A stretch of DNA of 64,000 bases, taken from contig CALIYX010000024.1 in NCBI GenBank assembly GCA_938049335.1, forward strand, positions 1-64,000, written 5' to 3'. Below the pieces are notes generated by a model, which had not been told where the DNA came from, made no database searches, and saw only the letters and a program-made list of their open reading frames with translations. The translations under genes and the position numbers were made by a program. Of this stretch, positions 49,533 through 58,728 are shown in pieces (positions within the stretch are counted from its first letter, which is position 1; every line of letters begins with the position of its first letter). The stretch is from an uncultured Clostridia bacterium. Its GTDB lineage: Bacteria; Bacillota; Clostridia; Peptostreptococcales; Anaerovoracaceae.

Positions 49533-50906
49533 TCAAATCACTTTCTTTTGCCACTTGCCACTCTTATATCTAAATATGAATGCCGACATCTTGAAAATAT
49601 TTCCAAGCGACGCTAGCGCAATGCACATTTGAAGTGGCCACTTCAAGAATACTACAGCTGTATATGCCATGGCAAGTTCTATGACTAGATTACTCGTAAG
49701 CTCAATCACCATACAAAACAGCGTGTCCCCACCTGCTCGCAGTATCCCGCACTGGAAAATATACGATAGCATTCTTGGAATTAATGTAAATGCAAATACT
49801 ATCAAAACCTTTCCAAGAAGCTCTGTCGTCTCCGGACTGAAGTTATATATTGCTGATATAGGCTTTATCATAAGTATAATTCCTGCTACCATGCAAGCTA
49901 TCATAACTAAAGCTATCTTTATTGTCTTGTTTGCGTAAAGCTTAGCAAGCTCAAACTTTCCTATTCCAAGAGTCTCACCTATAGCCACTGATGCACCATT
50001 ACCAAAGCCAAATATTACGCTTTGAAAAATCATGCTCGTGAGGCTTGCAACCTGGATTACTGCAAGTGCTGAAGGACCTATAATTCCATATGTCGCAAAT
50101 ACAAGCGTAAGCCCTATTGACCAGCCGCTTTCGCTAAATACCACAGGCAGTCCTGTTTTGACAACTCTATTATATAGACCAAAATCCTTGACGAATAATT
50201 CCTTAAATGCCGCATGAAACGGATGAGTTTTATCACTAACAATGTACATAACTAGTGCTGCGAGCTCAAGTCCCCTCGCTATCAAAGTTGCTAATGCTGC
50301 TCCTGCTACACCAAGACGTGGAAAAGCACCTACACCATAAATTAATAGATAGTTCAAAACTATATTTATCACCATCGCGCTTGCGTTTATTATAGTCGGC
50401 ACCTTCATTCTAGCAACAACTCGCGAATTATAACTTATTGCAAAGGAAATAGCCATCAAAATATATGAAAGCGAAACTATTCTTAGATATTTGCTTCCGT
50501 ATGCTATAACCATTTCATCCTTAGCAAATATATGGATTATGCTCTCTGCTTTAAGTTGCGCTATGCTTAAGAAAGCAAGCCCAATTAATGCGCCAAGTGC
50601 TATATCAAATCCAATGAGCTTCCTAATGCTTTTGATATCCTTTACACCATAGTACTGTGCTACAAATACAGCTGTTCCACTGTAGAATCCAAAGCACACG
50701 GATATAAAGATTCCAAATAACTGATTCGCTGCTCCTGTTGCTGCAAGCTCAAGTTCACCTAGCCTCCCTATCATGATAGTGTCAGCAAGGTTTAGCCCAA
50801 TGTTAAGCATGTTCTGTATAACAACCGGTATGGTCACTGTCAATATTCTTCTGTAAAAAAAGCTTTTATTTTCGCCTTCTAATAGTGTATTCATCTTATT
50901 TACCAT
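49533..50906 (-). CDS. MATE family efflux transporter 2
   Basis: A 457-residue MATE transporter with about 12 membrane helices. TIPVVIQNMLNIGLNLADTIM and MIGRLGELELAATGAANQ match the corresponding blocks of the MATE at 42403 closely, so they are probably duplicated paralogues. It may export cationic compounds. The ATG at 50906 has no clear ribosome site; the in-frame ATG at 50894 is an alternative. It lies between the desulfurase and the rny terminator. Confidence 0.9.
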   Translation of the reverse strand: MVNKMNTLLEGENKSFFYRRILTVTIPVVIQNMLNIGLNLADTIMIGRLGELELAATGAANQLFGIFISVCFGFYSGTAVFVAQYYGVKDIKSIRKLIGFDIALGALIGLAFLSIAQLKAESIIHIFAKDEMVIAYGSKYLRIVSLSYILMAISFAISYNSRVVARMKVPTIINASAMVINIVLNYLLIYGVGAFPRLGVAGAALATLIARGLELAALVMYIVSDKTHPFHAAFKELFVKDFGLYNRVVKTGLPVVFSESGWSIGLTLVFATYGIIGPSALAVIQVASLTSMIFQSVIFGFGNGASVAIGETLGIGKFELAKLYANKTIKIALVMIACMVAGIILMIKPISAIYNFSPETTELLGKVLIVFAFTLIPRMLSYIFQCGILRAGGDTLFCMVIELTSNLVIELAMAYTAVVFLKWPLQMCIALASLGNIFKMSAFIFRYKSGKWQKKVI

Positions 50907-50957
50907 CTAAGTTATGTTGAATATTAACACCCTAAAACAACCTTCTAATTAATTTAG

Positions 50958-50985
50958 AACAAAAGACTCCCCTTTATGGGGAGCC
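50958..50985 (-). terminator. Terminator of rny
   Basis: GACTCCCC (50965-50972) pairs with GGGGAGCC (50978-50985); T residues follow on the minus strand. It lies just past the rny stop. Confidence 0.85.
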
Positions 50986-51001
50986 TAAGCAATATCAATT
51001 C

Positions 51002-52552
51002 TTATTTTGCGTAATCGATTGCACGAGTCTCTCTCACAACGTTTACCTTAATCTGTCCTGGATATTCTAGTTCAGATTCTATCTTCTTAGAGATTTCTCT
51101 TGCGAGTAGTGCGATGCTGTCATCACCTATCTCATTAGGATTTGCAATGATACGAATTTCTCTTCCTGCCTGAATTGCAAATGACTTCTCAACTCCAGGA
51201 GTTGTATTTGCTATATTCTCAAGCGTCTCAAGTCTCTTGATATATACATCTAGAGTTTCTCTACGAGCACCAGGTCTTGCTGCTGAAAGAGCATCAGCTG
51301 CAGCTATCAAAACTGCTTCTGCTGACTGTGGCTCATAATCACCATGGTGAGCAGCCATACCGTTGATAACGGCATCGGTCTCCTTGTACTTCTTAAGTAC
51401 AGTTATACCGATATCTACGTGTGTACCCTCAAACTCATGGTCTAAAGCCTTACCTATGTCGTGAAGCAGACCAGCTCTTCTTGCAAGCTTAACATTTAGT
51501 CCTAGCTCACCAGCCATAAGTCCTGCAAGGTGTGCAACCTGAATTGAATGGTTTAGTACATTCTGTCCGTATGATGTTCTGTATCTCAAACGTCCTAGAA
51601 GCTTTACAAGCTCTGGATGAAGGTTGTGTATACCTACCTCAAAAGTAGCTCTCTCACCTTCAGACTTAATTATGCTGTTTACTTCCTTAGTTGCCTTGTT
51701 TACCATCTCCTCTATGCGAGCTGGATGGATTCTTCCATCAGTGATTAGCTTCTCAAGCGCAAGTCTTGCAATCTCTCTTCTCACTGGGTCAAAACATGAA
51801 ACGATTACTGCCTCTGGTGTATCATCAATGATTAGATCAACACCTGTCTGTGTTTCTATCGCTCTGATGTTTCTTCCTTCTCTACCGATAATTCTACCCT
51901 TCATCTCATCGTTAGGTAGCTGGACAACAGATACTGTAGATTCTGCAACCTGATCAGCTGCACATCTCTGAATAGCGCCGACTATGATATCTTTAGCCTT
52001 AATGTCAGCTTCTTCCTTAGCCTTCATCTCGATGTCTTTAATCATCAAAGATGCATCATGTCTTACGTCCTTTTCTATCTCGGTTAGCAATAGCTGTTTT
52101 GCCTCTTCGGCTGTCAAACCTGAAATCTTCTCAAGTTCAATGATTTTCTTCTCAAGGAATGAGTCTAGCTCCTCCTTTTGCTTCGATATCTCGATTTGCT
52201 TTTTCGCTAGGTCTTCTTCTTTCTTCTCTATGCTGCTAAGCTTGCGATCTACCGTCTCTTCCTTCTGAGCTATTCGTCTTTCTGAACGTGTAAGCTCATT
52301 TCTTCTTTCTCTTACTTCCTTTTCTACATCGTTTCTTACACGATGCGCTTCCTCTTTGGCTTCTAACGTAATTTCCTTCTCAATTGTTTCGGATTTTTTC
52401 TCTGCATCCAGAATCAAATTCTGTGCAACCTGTTCTGCGTTTCCAATAATCTTTTCACCAACGCTTTTTCTGTAAATATATCCGATTAACAGTCCCGCAA
52501 TAAGGGTAACCGCACTAACTACAATAATTAAAATCACGGCTATCGGAGTCAT
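51002..52552 (-). CDS. rny: Ribonuclease Y
   Basis: A 516-residue RNase Y: an N-terminal membrane helix (TPIAVILIIVVSAVTLIAGL), a long coiled coil to about residue 200, a KH domain (MKGRIIGREGRNIRAIET) and an HD domain with LLHDIGKALDHE near 360 and AHHGD. It starts the decay of many mRNAs as a membrane-anchored endonuclease. The ATG at 52552 is used because AAAGGAGG lies 5-6 nt upstream; a longer ATG at 52573 encloses the site. The gene is driven by a strong divergent promoter shared with rodA. Confidence 0.97.
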   Translation of the reverse strand: MTPIAVILIIVVSAVTLIAGLLIGYIYRKSVGEKIIGNAEQVAQNLILDAEKKSETIEKEITLEAKEEAHRVRNDVEKEVRERRNELTRSERRIAQKEETVDRKLSSIEKKEEDLAKKQIEISKQKEELDSFLEKKIIELEKISGLTAEEAKQLLLTEIEKDVRHDASLMIKDIEMKAKEEADIKAKDIIVGAIQRCAADQVAESTVSVVQLPNDEMKGRIIGREGRNIRAIETQTGVDLIIDDTPEAVIVSCFDPVRREIARLALEKLITDGRIHPARIEEMVNKATKEVNSIIKSEGERATFEVGIHNLHPELVKLLGRLRYRTSYGQNVLNHSIQVAHLAGLMAGELGLNVKLARRAGLLHDIGKALDHEFEGTHVDIGITVLKKYKETDAVINGMAAHHGDYEPQSAEAVLIAAADALSAARPGARRETLDVYIKRLETLENIANTTPGVEKSFAIQAGREIRIIANPNEIGDDSIALLAREISKKIESELEYPGQIKVNVVRETRAIDYAK

Positions 52553-52616
52553 TGAAGCACCTCCTTTATTCATATTTTATTATGTACGAACGGCATGCTC
52601 AAAAAAAGAATATGCC

Positions 52617-52646
52617 TTGATATTCTCACACAAACTATATTATAAT
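52617..52646 (+). promoter_or_regulatory. Promoter of rodA
   Basis: TTGATA (52617-52622), 18 bp and TATAAT (52641-52646) lie 41 bp before the rodA start codon. Its -10 shares DNA with the -10 of the rny promoter on the other strand. Confidence 0.65.
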
Positions 52647-52668
52647 GTTTGATACGACAGTATGTCAA
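52639..52668 (-). promoter_or_regulatory. Promoter of rny
   Basis: On the minus strand a perfect TTGACA (52668-52663), 18 bp and TATAAT (52644-52639) lie about 87 bp before the rny start codon. It overlaps the rodA -10 across the palindromic ATTATAAT. Confidence 0.75.
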
Positions 52669-52687
52669 GAAACTTGAGGTGTATTGA

Positions 52688-53791
52688 ATGAACTATTTTT
52701 CATATATTTACAAAAATATTGATAAAATTATATGCACGATAGTTGCTATTTTTGCTCTTATCAGCATTCTCATAATAGGTAGTACCACTGTAGATACTAA
52801 CTTCTTTTCAAGGAGTGTAATAGTACAGTTTGCTGCATATTTAATCGGCATTTTTTTGATATTATTCACCCTGAGGTATAACTACACTATATTTAAGAAT
52901 TTGAGAAAAATTCTCTATCCTATAGCCATACTCATGCTACTAACCGTTTATATACCTGGCCTAGGAACGGAGATAAATTCAGCACGCTCATGGATAAACC
53001 TAAGAGTTATAACGCTTCAGCCATCAGAACTAGTTAAGATTCTATTTATACTAATAATGGCATCATATCTAGATGAGCATAAGGATGAACTATATAACTT
53101 CAAAGGCCTGGTCAAAGCTGTGCTTATCGCCTCACCTATTATCCTCATTGTACTTAAAGAGGACCTCGGAAGTGCACTAGTATTTGCATCCATTTGGCTC
53201 TTCATGATGTTCTTTTCTGGCATTGAGCTTAAGGCACTAGGCAAGTTCTTCGCTTTGATATTTGCTCTAGTTCCTCTCGGCTATATATCCATGGCGCAGT
53301 ACCAAAAAGATAGAATTGAAGCCTTCCTTCATCCTGACAATCTTTCACTTCCAGGAAACTACCAGGTATGGCAATCCAAGGTTGCTATTGGTTCAGGTGG
53401 ATTCTTTGGCAAGGGGCTATTCGGTGGAACTCAGAAAAGTTTAGATTTCATACCTGTTCAAACAAGCGACTTCTTCTTTGCCGTACTTGGTGAAGAGCTT
53501 GGACTGCTCGGAGGATTCTTTATTATTGCACTCTACCTTGTACTCCTTCTACGTATGATGAGCATTCTAAAAAACGCAGTCGATTTCTACGGTGCTTTGA
53601 TAATCTCAGGAATAATCGGTATGTTCGTATTCCAAATTTTCGAGAATATTGCAATGACTATGGGGCTCATGCCTGTAACTGGTATAACACTACCGTTTTT
53701 AAGCTATGGCGGATCATCCATAGTATCCAATATGCTAGCCATTGCACTTGTACTAAATATCGCAGTGCGTAGTAAGAAGATAAACTTCTAG
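52688..53791 (+). CDS. rodA: RodA/FtsW-type SEDS glycosyltransferase
   Basis: A 367-residue, about 10-helix SEDS protein. It has LNWINLRV-like SWINLRVITLQPSELVKI (key QPSELVK), LKEDLGSALVF and the PVTGITLPFLSYGGSS C-terminal motif. RodA polymerises lipid II glycan in the elongation machinery with the transpeptidase PBP2 (mrdA, next operon). It lies divergent from rny and convergent to minD. Confidence 0.94.
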   Translation: MNYFSYIYKNIDKIICTIVAIFALISILIIGSTTVDTNFFSRSVIVQFAAYLIGIFLILFTLRYNYTIFKNLRKILYPIAILMLLTVYIPGLGTEINSARSWINLRVITLQPSELVKILFILIMASYLDEHKDELYNFKGLVKAVLIASPIILIVLKEDLGSALVFASIWLFMMFFSGIELKALGKFFALIFALVPLGYISMAQYQKDRIEAFLHPDNLSLPGNYQVWQSKVAIGSGGFFGKGLFGGTQKSLDFIPVQTSDFFFAVLGEELGLLGGFFIIALYLVLLLRMMSILKNAVDFYGALIISGIIGMFVFQIFENIAMTMGLMPVTGITLPFLSYGGSSIVSNMLAIALVLNIAVRSKKINF

Positions 53792-53818
53792 CATAGCTAG
53801 ATCAATACAAATTAATAC

Positions 53819-53852
53819 GGGGCAGGCGATAATTCCGCTTGCCCCATTTTGT
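53819..53852 (+). terminator. Terminator of rodA
   Basis: GGGGCAGGCG (53819-53828) pairs with CGCTTGCCCC (53836-53845) with one G-T; ATTTTG follows. It also faces minD from the other side. Confidence 0.8.
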
Positions 53853-53878
53853 TCCTTAATATCAGCTTAATATTCTAG

Positions 53879-54634
53879 TTAAATCAAAGGTCTTATCTCT
53901 TCTGAAACATCTTCAATATCTAGTATGCGATCGCATATATTATTGAAGTTTTCCTCAATGTATGTGCCTTCCTTAAGCACGATAGGAATGCCTAGGTTTG
54001 TTGATATTCTGATATTTGCATCAGACTGAATTACTCCAGCAAGTCTTGGCTTTAGCATCGCTGTAATCTCCCTAAGCTTAGGTGAATAACCAGATGCCAT
54101 TAGCTCGGCTTCGACATTGTTTATAACAAGATGTCTCTTATCTATTCCCATTCCAACTAGCTGTCTATCTAGGTTATCTGCATCCCTTATAGCAGAGTAA
54201 TCTGGGCTTGAAATAATTATTGCTTCGTCTGCACCAGCACTTGCTATTACAAGTCCATCATCTATTCCTGATGGAGCATCTATTATCACATAGTCGTAGA
54301 TATTCTTTAGCTTTTCGCATAGCACTTTCATATGAAGAGGTGTAAGATAGCCGTCGTCTCTCTCAGGTGATGATGCCATGATATATAAATCGTCAAATCT
54401 CTTATCCCTGATAAGTGCCTGCTTGATTCTGCACATTCCAGTCAGAACGTCATGAACGTCGTAAACGACATTGTTTTCTAGACCGAAGTATAAATCAAGG
54501 TTCCTAAGTCCCATATCAAGGTCAATCAAAACAACGCTCTTGCCCCTCTTTGCGAGTATTGAGCCAAAGTTGACCGCAAACATTGTCTTTCCTGTTCCAC
54601 CCTTACCTGATGAAACGACATACACCTTTCCCAT
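53879..54634 (-). CDS. minD: MinD-like septum-site ATPase
   Basis: A 251-residue MinD/ParA ATPase. The deviant Walker A is SSGKGGTGKTMFAV (KGGTGKT rather than the usual KGGVGKT), followed by DLDMGLRNLDLYFGLE and YVIIDAPSGID. The C-terminus ends ILDIEDVSEEIRPLI, and the Lys-rich amphipathic membrane-targeting helix of typical MinD is not evident. ATG 54634 is chosen as GGAGG lies 5 nt upstream. minC and minE, usual neighbours, are absent: mrdA ends 17 bp away. Confidence 0.85.
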   Translation of the reverse strand: MGKVYVVSSGKGGTGKTMFAVNFGSILAKRGKSVVLIDLDMGLRNLDLYFGLENNVVYDVHDVLTGMCRIKQALIRDKRFDDLYIMASSPERDDGYLTPLHMKVLCEKLKNIYDYVIIDAPSGIDDGLVIASAGADEAIIISSPDYSAIRDADNLDRQLVGMGIDKRHLVINNVEAELMASGYSPKLREITAMLKPRLAGVIQSDANIRISTNLGIPIVLKEGTYIEENFNNICDRILDIEDVSEEIRPLI

Positions 54635-54663
54635 TTCTTCCTCCAAATATAATTACATCAGAC

Positions 54664-57402
54664 TTACCTAATGATATTTTTTCCTATATTGTCTGTGTTT
54701 GAATAAGGCAAGCTCGACTCATCATTAGTTTTAAAGTAAGCGTCTAAAATATCCTTGATTCCGTCGCCTGCATTTGATGCAAGTCCTCCCTCAGGAAGCA
54801 TTACAACAACCGCTATCTTAGGGTCATCTGCAGGTGCCATGGCTATAAACCACGCAAAATCCTCATATGTTCCCTTAAATTTATTTATTATTCCATAGTT
54901 GATCTTATGATCACTTAGCTCTATCAAAGCTCCGTCTATGGCCGCATAGTCCGTCGGATACTTCTTGGCATCCGTCTTCATAAGTTCATTAGCTTTTGCC
55001 TGAACCTGCTCATATGTAAGGTTTGTACCTGCAAGCTGATTTATACTATCTAAATGCTCTCTTACATATTCGCCCTCATCCTTTGGCTGTTTAATAGCCT
55101 GGTACTGAGCTGTACCTGTCTTTCCTGCAACTTCTACGGGATAATTCTTAAGCGCTGATGCAAGTGTACCTGAAAGACAAACTCTTCTCATTCCCTTGAT
55201 TACGGCCTTGCGATTTTCTTCACTTATGTTGATATCTTTTGCAGCAGGTTTTACCGTTCTTCCTTCACCTTCAACGCCATATACTATACTAACTTTATTT
55301 CGCTTTCCATGATTTGCAAGCGTTGCGGTGTAGTTTGCTAGCTGTATAGGTGTATAGTTATTATCTCCCTGTCCAATTGATAGGTTGAATACGTCGTAGG
55401 TTCCCCAACTAGCCTGGTTAAAGTAGTCAAATTTAACCATCTGAGCACAGTCCTCAACCTGATCTTTTTTCACATCAGTCTGCTCCTCAATTCGCTTTTG
55501 AATATCTGCATATGATGGATTTTCTTCTATCCATGATGTGATTGTATCTATATTTTTGTATAGTTTCTTCTCATTATCATAGACACTCTTAGGAAAATAC
55601 ACATGAGCTTTATTATAGATGGCATTCCAAACAGCTACCTTGTAGCTCTTCATCTTGCCCTCCTTAGAAACTGGCTCTCTAACCGTTTCTCCTATCTCTA
55701 TTCCCGTCTTCTCTCCTAGACCTAAATCCTTAGCTCTCTGAAGTATAGCATCTATAGTTATATCCTTGTTATATCCAAGGCTCGCACCGTTGCCCCAGTT
55801 TTTTCCTGTTGCAATGCATGCAAAATAATAGTTACAAGAGTTGCCTATTCCCCATTCTAGGTCCTCATATCCATCGGTTCTCTTATATTCGTTCCACGTA
55901 TAGCATCCGAAGGATCTTCCACCTATATCTATATGACCCTTATCCCATATCTTTAAATTTGGGTTCAGTCCGCACTCTAGGGCTACAAGACCCGTTATAG
56001 GCTTAAATGTAGAACCAGGCGCAGCTGATGCCTTTGTTGCATTGTTATATAGAGGTGCTGCTGAAAAAGGATCTCTAGGATTATCTGCCTGCACAGATTC
56101 CCATTCACTTGCGCTAATACCATCAGCAAATGAGTTTAGATCAAAGGTAGGATAACTCGCCATAGCAAGCACATCACCCGTCTTTACATCTAGAACTATC
56201 GCCGCACCACTGTTACATGTAGGTATTCCTCTAACTGTTTTCTCAAGGCTAGCCTCTACAGCCGCTTGAAGATCCCTATCAATAGTTAGGTAAGCATCCA
56301 TACCTTTTTGGCTGCTTGTCTCACTGATTGTCGATACATAGTTACCCGAGCTGTCAACAACAACAGTCTTTATCCCCGCCTTGCCGTGGAGTTTGTCCTC
56401 TAGAGCTGACTCTATTCCATCCTGACCTATAAGGTCTGTGTTCAAATATCCTTTCTTAGAATAAGCTTCTGCACTATCTTCTGATATTGAGCCCATATAT
56501 CCTATGATATGAGCACCGAGGCTTCCATTAGGATAATATCTTTGGGTTTCTGATGAAACAGACACTCCCTTTATGCCCTTTTCCTCAAAGAAAATTACAC
56601 TCTTTTGGCTTATATTTTTAGCAACTGTGACAGGCATATATTTTTGGCTACCACTGTCTACAATCTTGTTTCTGACAATGAATATTTTTCTTGCCTGAGC
56701 ATCGCTTAGCGAGTTTTCTATTCCGAAGTACTTTCTCATGCCCTTAAAACATTCTGAAGCACTTATCCCCTTCTCTATATCCTCATCAGTAAATCCGAAT
56801 CTGCTAAGAAAGTTTTCCTTCTGAAGAGTATAGATGAACTTCATGCTTCTAACATTTATCGGCAGACTCACATTGTGCTTATTTTCAAGCACCTTTGAGG
56901 CTTCATATCTATCTAGCTTTTTATCTATTCCGTACTCAGTTCTAACTGCATCAAATACCTGCTGTGCACTTGTACCCTTTGCGTATCCATTTTGCTCTAG
57001 CCATACACTTAAGTCTGCATCAAACTTATAGCTAAATTTTCCATCTTCACTCATCAGAATAGGAAAATCATCTGTGTACTCGTCACCGTTTTCTTCTAGC
57101 TTATTCAAAAGTCTAAGTGCAGATTTGTTTATCTCAGCACTGTCAAGTCCACTAGCGTTAAATACTGCAGTAAAAATCTGTTTGTTTCCGGCAAGTAAAT
57201 TACCATTTCTATCGTATATATTTCCTCTAGGTGCAGATGTATAGATGGTCTTCGTTGACTGCTTTGTTGCAGCTTCATTCCATGTCTTATGCTCAATAAT
57301 GGTTATAACAAAAAGACGCACTACCAAAGCGAGCATGAGCAAAAGAATCAGGCTTATTATGTACTTGTATCTCAGATTGATTTTTCTGTTATGATCATTC
57401 AT
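54664..57402 (-). CDS. mrdA: Penicillin-binding protein 2 (elongation transpeptidase)
   Basis: A 912-residue class B PBP: an N-terminal membrane helix (YKYIISLILLLMLALVVRLF), a long dimerisation/pedestal region and a transpeptidase with SxxK in APGSTFKPITG, SxN in IGNSCNYYF and KTGT in VAGKTGTAQYQ. It cross-links peptidoglycan with RodA. It is longer than E. coli PBP2, as is common in Clostridia. It overlaps mreD by 4 nt (ATGA). Confidence 0.95.
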   Translation of the reverse strand: MNDHNRKINLRYKYIISLILLLMLALVVRLFVITIIEHKTWNEAATKQSTKTIYTSAPRGNIYDRNGNLLAGNKQIFTAVFNASGLDSAEINKSALRLLNKLEENGDEYTDDFPILMSEDGKFSYKFDADLSVWLEQNGYAKGTSAQQVFDAVRTEYGIDKKLDRYEASKVLENKHNVSLPINVRSMKFIYTLQKENFLSRFGFTDEDIEKGISASECFKGMRKYFGIENSLSDAQARKIFIVRNKIVDSGSQKYMPVTVAKNISQKSVIFFEEKGIKGVSVSSETQRYYPNGSLGAHIIGYMGSISEDSAEAYSKKGYLNTDLIGQDGIESALEDKLHGKAGIKTVVVDSSGNYVSTISETSSQKGMDAYLTIDRDLQAAVEASLEKTVRGIPTCNSGAAIVLDVKTGDVLAMASYPTFDLNSFADGISASEWESVQADNPRDPFSAAPLYNNATKASAAPGSTFKPITGLVALECGLNPNLKIWDKGHIDIGGRSFGCYTWNEYKRTDGYEDLEWGIGNSCNYYFACIATGKNWGNGASLGYNKDITIDAILQRAKDLGLGEKTGIEIGETVREPVSKEGKMKSYKVAVWNAIYNKAHVYFPKSVYDNEKKLYKNIDTITSWIEENPSYADIQKRIEEQTDVKKDQVEDCAQMVKFDYFNQASWGTYDVFNLSIGQGDNNYTPIQLANYTATLANHGKRNKVSIVYGVEGEGRTVKPAAKDINISEENRKAVIKGMRRVCLSGTLASALKNYPVEVAGKTGTAQYQAIKQPKDEGEYVREHLDSINQLAGTNLTYEQVQAKANELMKTDAKKYPTDYAAIDGALIELSDHKINYGIINKFKGTYEDFAWFIAMAPADDPKIAVVVMLPEGGLASNAGDGIKDILDAYFKTNDESSLPYSNTDNIGKNIIR

Positions 57403-57902
57403 TTAAAATATCCGTCTCTACGCGCCTGAACAGCTTTGTTTATAAAGAAGTATAAAATAGCTTCTGTTATAACAACTTCTATTGCTAGGACAAGCGGTAT
57501 TTTTTTGAGCATATAAAAATATGTATATGGCGAGCCTAGTAGCTTATACATTAACCAGTAGCAACTACTATGTATCAATATAGCTAAAGCGCTAATTCCT
57601 GCATCCGTAACAAGGCTCTCTGTGTTGATCGATCTTCTTATCAAAAGCACAAAGCTTACCATAACAACAAGGCTAATCAGGCTAACTCCAATATATTGAT
57701 TGAAGAACAAATCCTTAGCTAGCATAAAGAAAGCTGTAACCACTATTGGCTTCAGTAAATCCTCTTCCTGATATATAAATACTACTGCAAGCATTAGACA
57801 TAGCATTGGATCCACTCCTCTAAACACTGGCAGTAAACTTGTGATAAAGGCCTGAAGTACAAAGACTATCGAGCACACAATAATATATGTCTTTAGCTTC
57901 AT
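57399..57902 (-). CDS. mreD: Rod shape-determining protein MreD
   Basis: A 167-residue membrane protein with about five helices and few polar residues. The family is weakly conserved; the call rests on size, topology and place between mreC and mrdA. It overlaps both by 4 nt, so all are translated together. MreD links MreB filaments with MreC and the wall synthases. Confidence 0.88.
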   Translation of the reverse strand: MKLKTYIIVCSIVFVLQAFITSLLPVFRGVDPMLCLMLAVVFIYQEEDLLKPIVVTAFFMLAKDLFFNQYIGVSLISLVVMVSFVLLIRRSINTESLVTDAGISALAILIHSSCYWLMYKLLGSPYTYFYMLKKIPLVLAIEVVITEAILYFFINKAVQARRDGYFK

Positions 57903-58708
57903 AGAATCACGCTCACTCTATCCATGGATGCGAAATCCGTCTCTGGCTTTATCTCAACCTTGAGAAGCTGCTTATCGCTATCATATCTCGTTTTAGATAC
58001 CTTACCGATAATTATGCCAGCCGGGTATTCACCCATGCCTGATGTTATTATAATATCTCCCTCACCCACATCTGATTTGCCATCTAGCATGTAACCAGTT
58101 AGTGCTCCATTGCTTGAAGCCTCAAGAATTCCCAAAGACTTCTTGTTATCCTGGGTGCAGAAGCTTATTTTGCTAGACTCATCTATTATAGGCAAAATCT
58201 TAGACCAGCCCTTGCCTGTGGCAATAACCCTGCCCACAAGGCCTTGTCCGTAAATTACTATATTTCCTTTTTGGATTTTGCTCTCACTACCTCTATCGAT
58301 AACAAAGGAATTTGTCCAGTTTGTTCCGTCAAATGATGTAATCTTTGCTGTTACAATATCTGACTCTCCTTTGATAAAATCGTAGTTGAGCGCCTTCTCA
58401 AGAGCCTTGAGCTTCTGAAGCTCATTTGCAGTCAATGTCATCTGGTTAACCTGCTGCTTGAGCTTACTGTTCTCTTCTTTTAGCTTTTCGTTTTCCTTCA
58501 TTAACTGTCTATATGAGAAGGCTCCACCTAAATTATCCCTGAGCGTACTGCCCAAGGATGTCATAGGTTTTTCTATAGCCATATATAAGCGATTAAAAAC
58601 ACCGCTACCTGAACTTCCGATTGAAAAGGTAAGTGCTAAAATTATGATCGCCGCAAATAATAATGAAAGCAACACGCTAATCAGTTTATGTCCCTTTATA
58701 AATTTCAT
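57899..58708 (-). CDS. mreC: Rod shape-determining protein MreC
   Basis: A 269-residue protein: an N-terminal membrane helix, a coiled coil at about residues 65-110 (ENEKLKEENSKLKQQVNQ) and a beta-barrel-like extracellular domain with SFDGTNWTNSFVIDRGS and GQGLVGRV. MreC forms a scaffold for the elongation complex. It overlaps mreD by 4 nt and lies 20 bp from the mreB stop. Confidence 0.94.
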   Translation of the reverse strand: MKFIKGHKLISVLLSLLFAAIIILALTFSIGSSGSGVFNRLYMAIEKPMTSLGSTLRDNLGGAFSYRQLMKENEKLKEENSKLKQQVNQMTLTANELQKLKALEKALNYDFIKGESDIVTAKITSFDGTNWTNSFVIDRGSESKIQKGNIVIYGQGLVGRVIATGKGWSKILPIIDESSKISFCTQDNKKSLGILEASSNGALTGYMLDGKSDVGEGDIIITSGMGEYPAGIIIGKVSKTRYDSDKQLLKVEIKPETDFASMDRVSVIL

Positions 58709-58728
58709 TTGCGTTTCTCACTTCCTAC

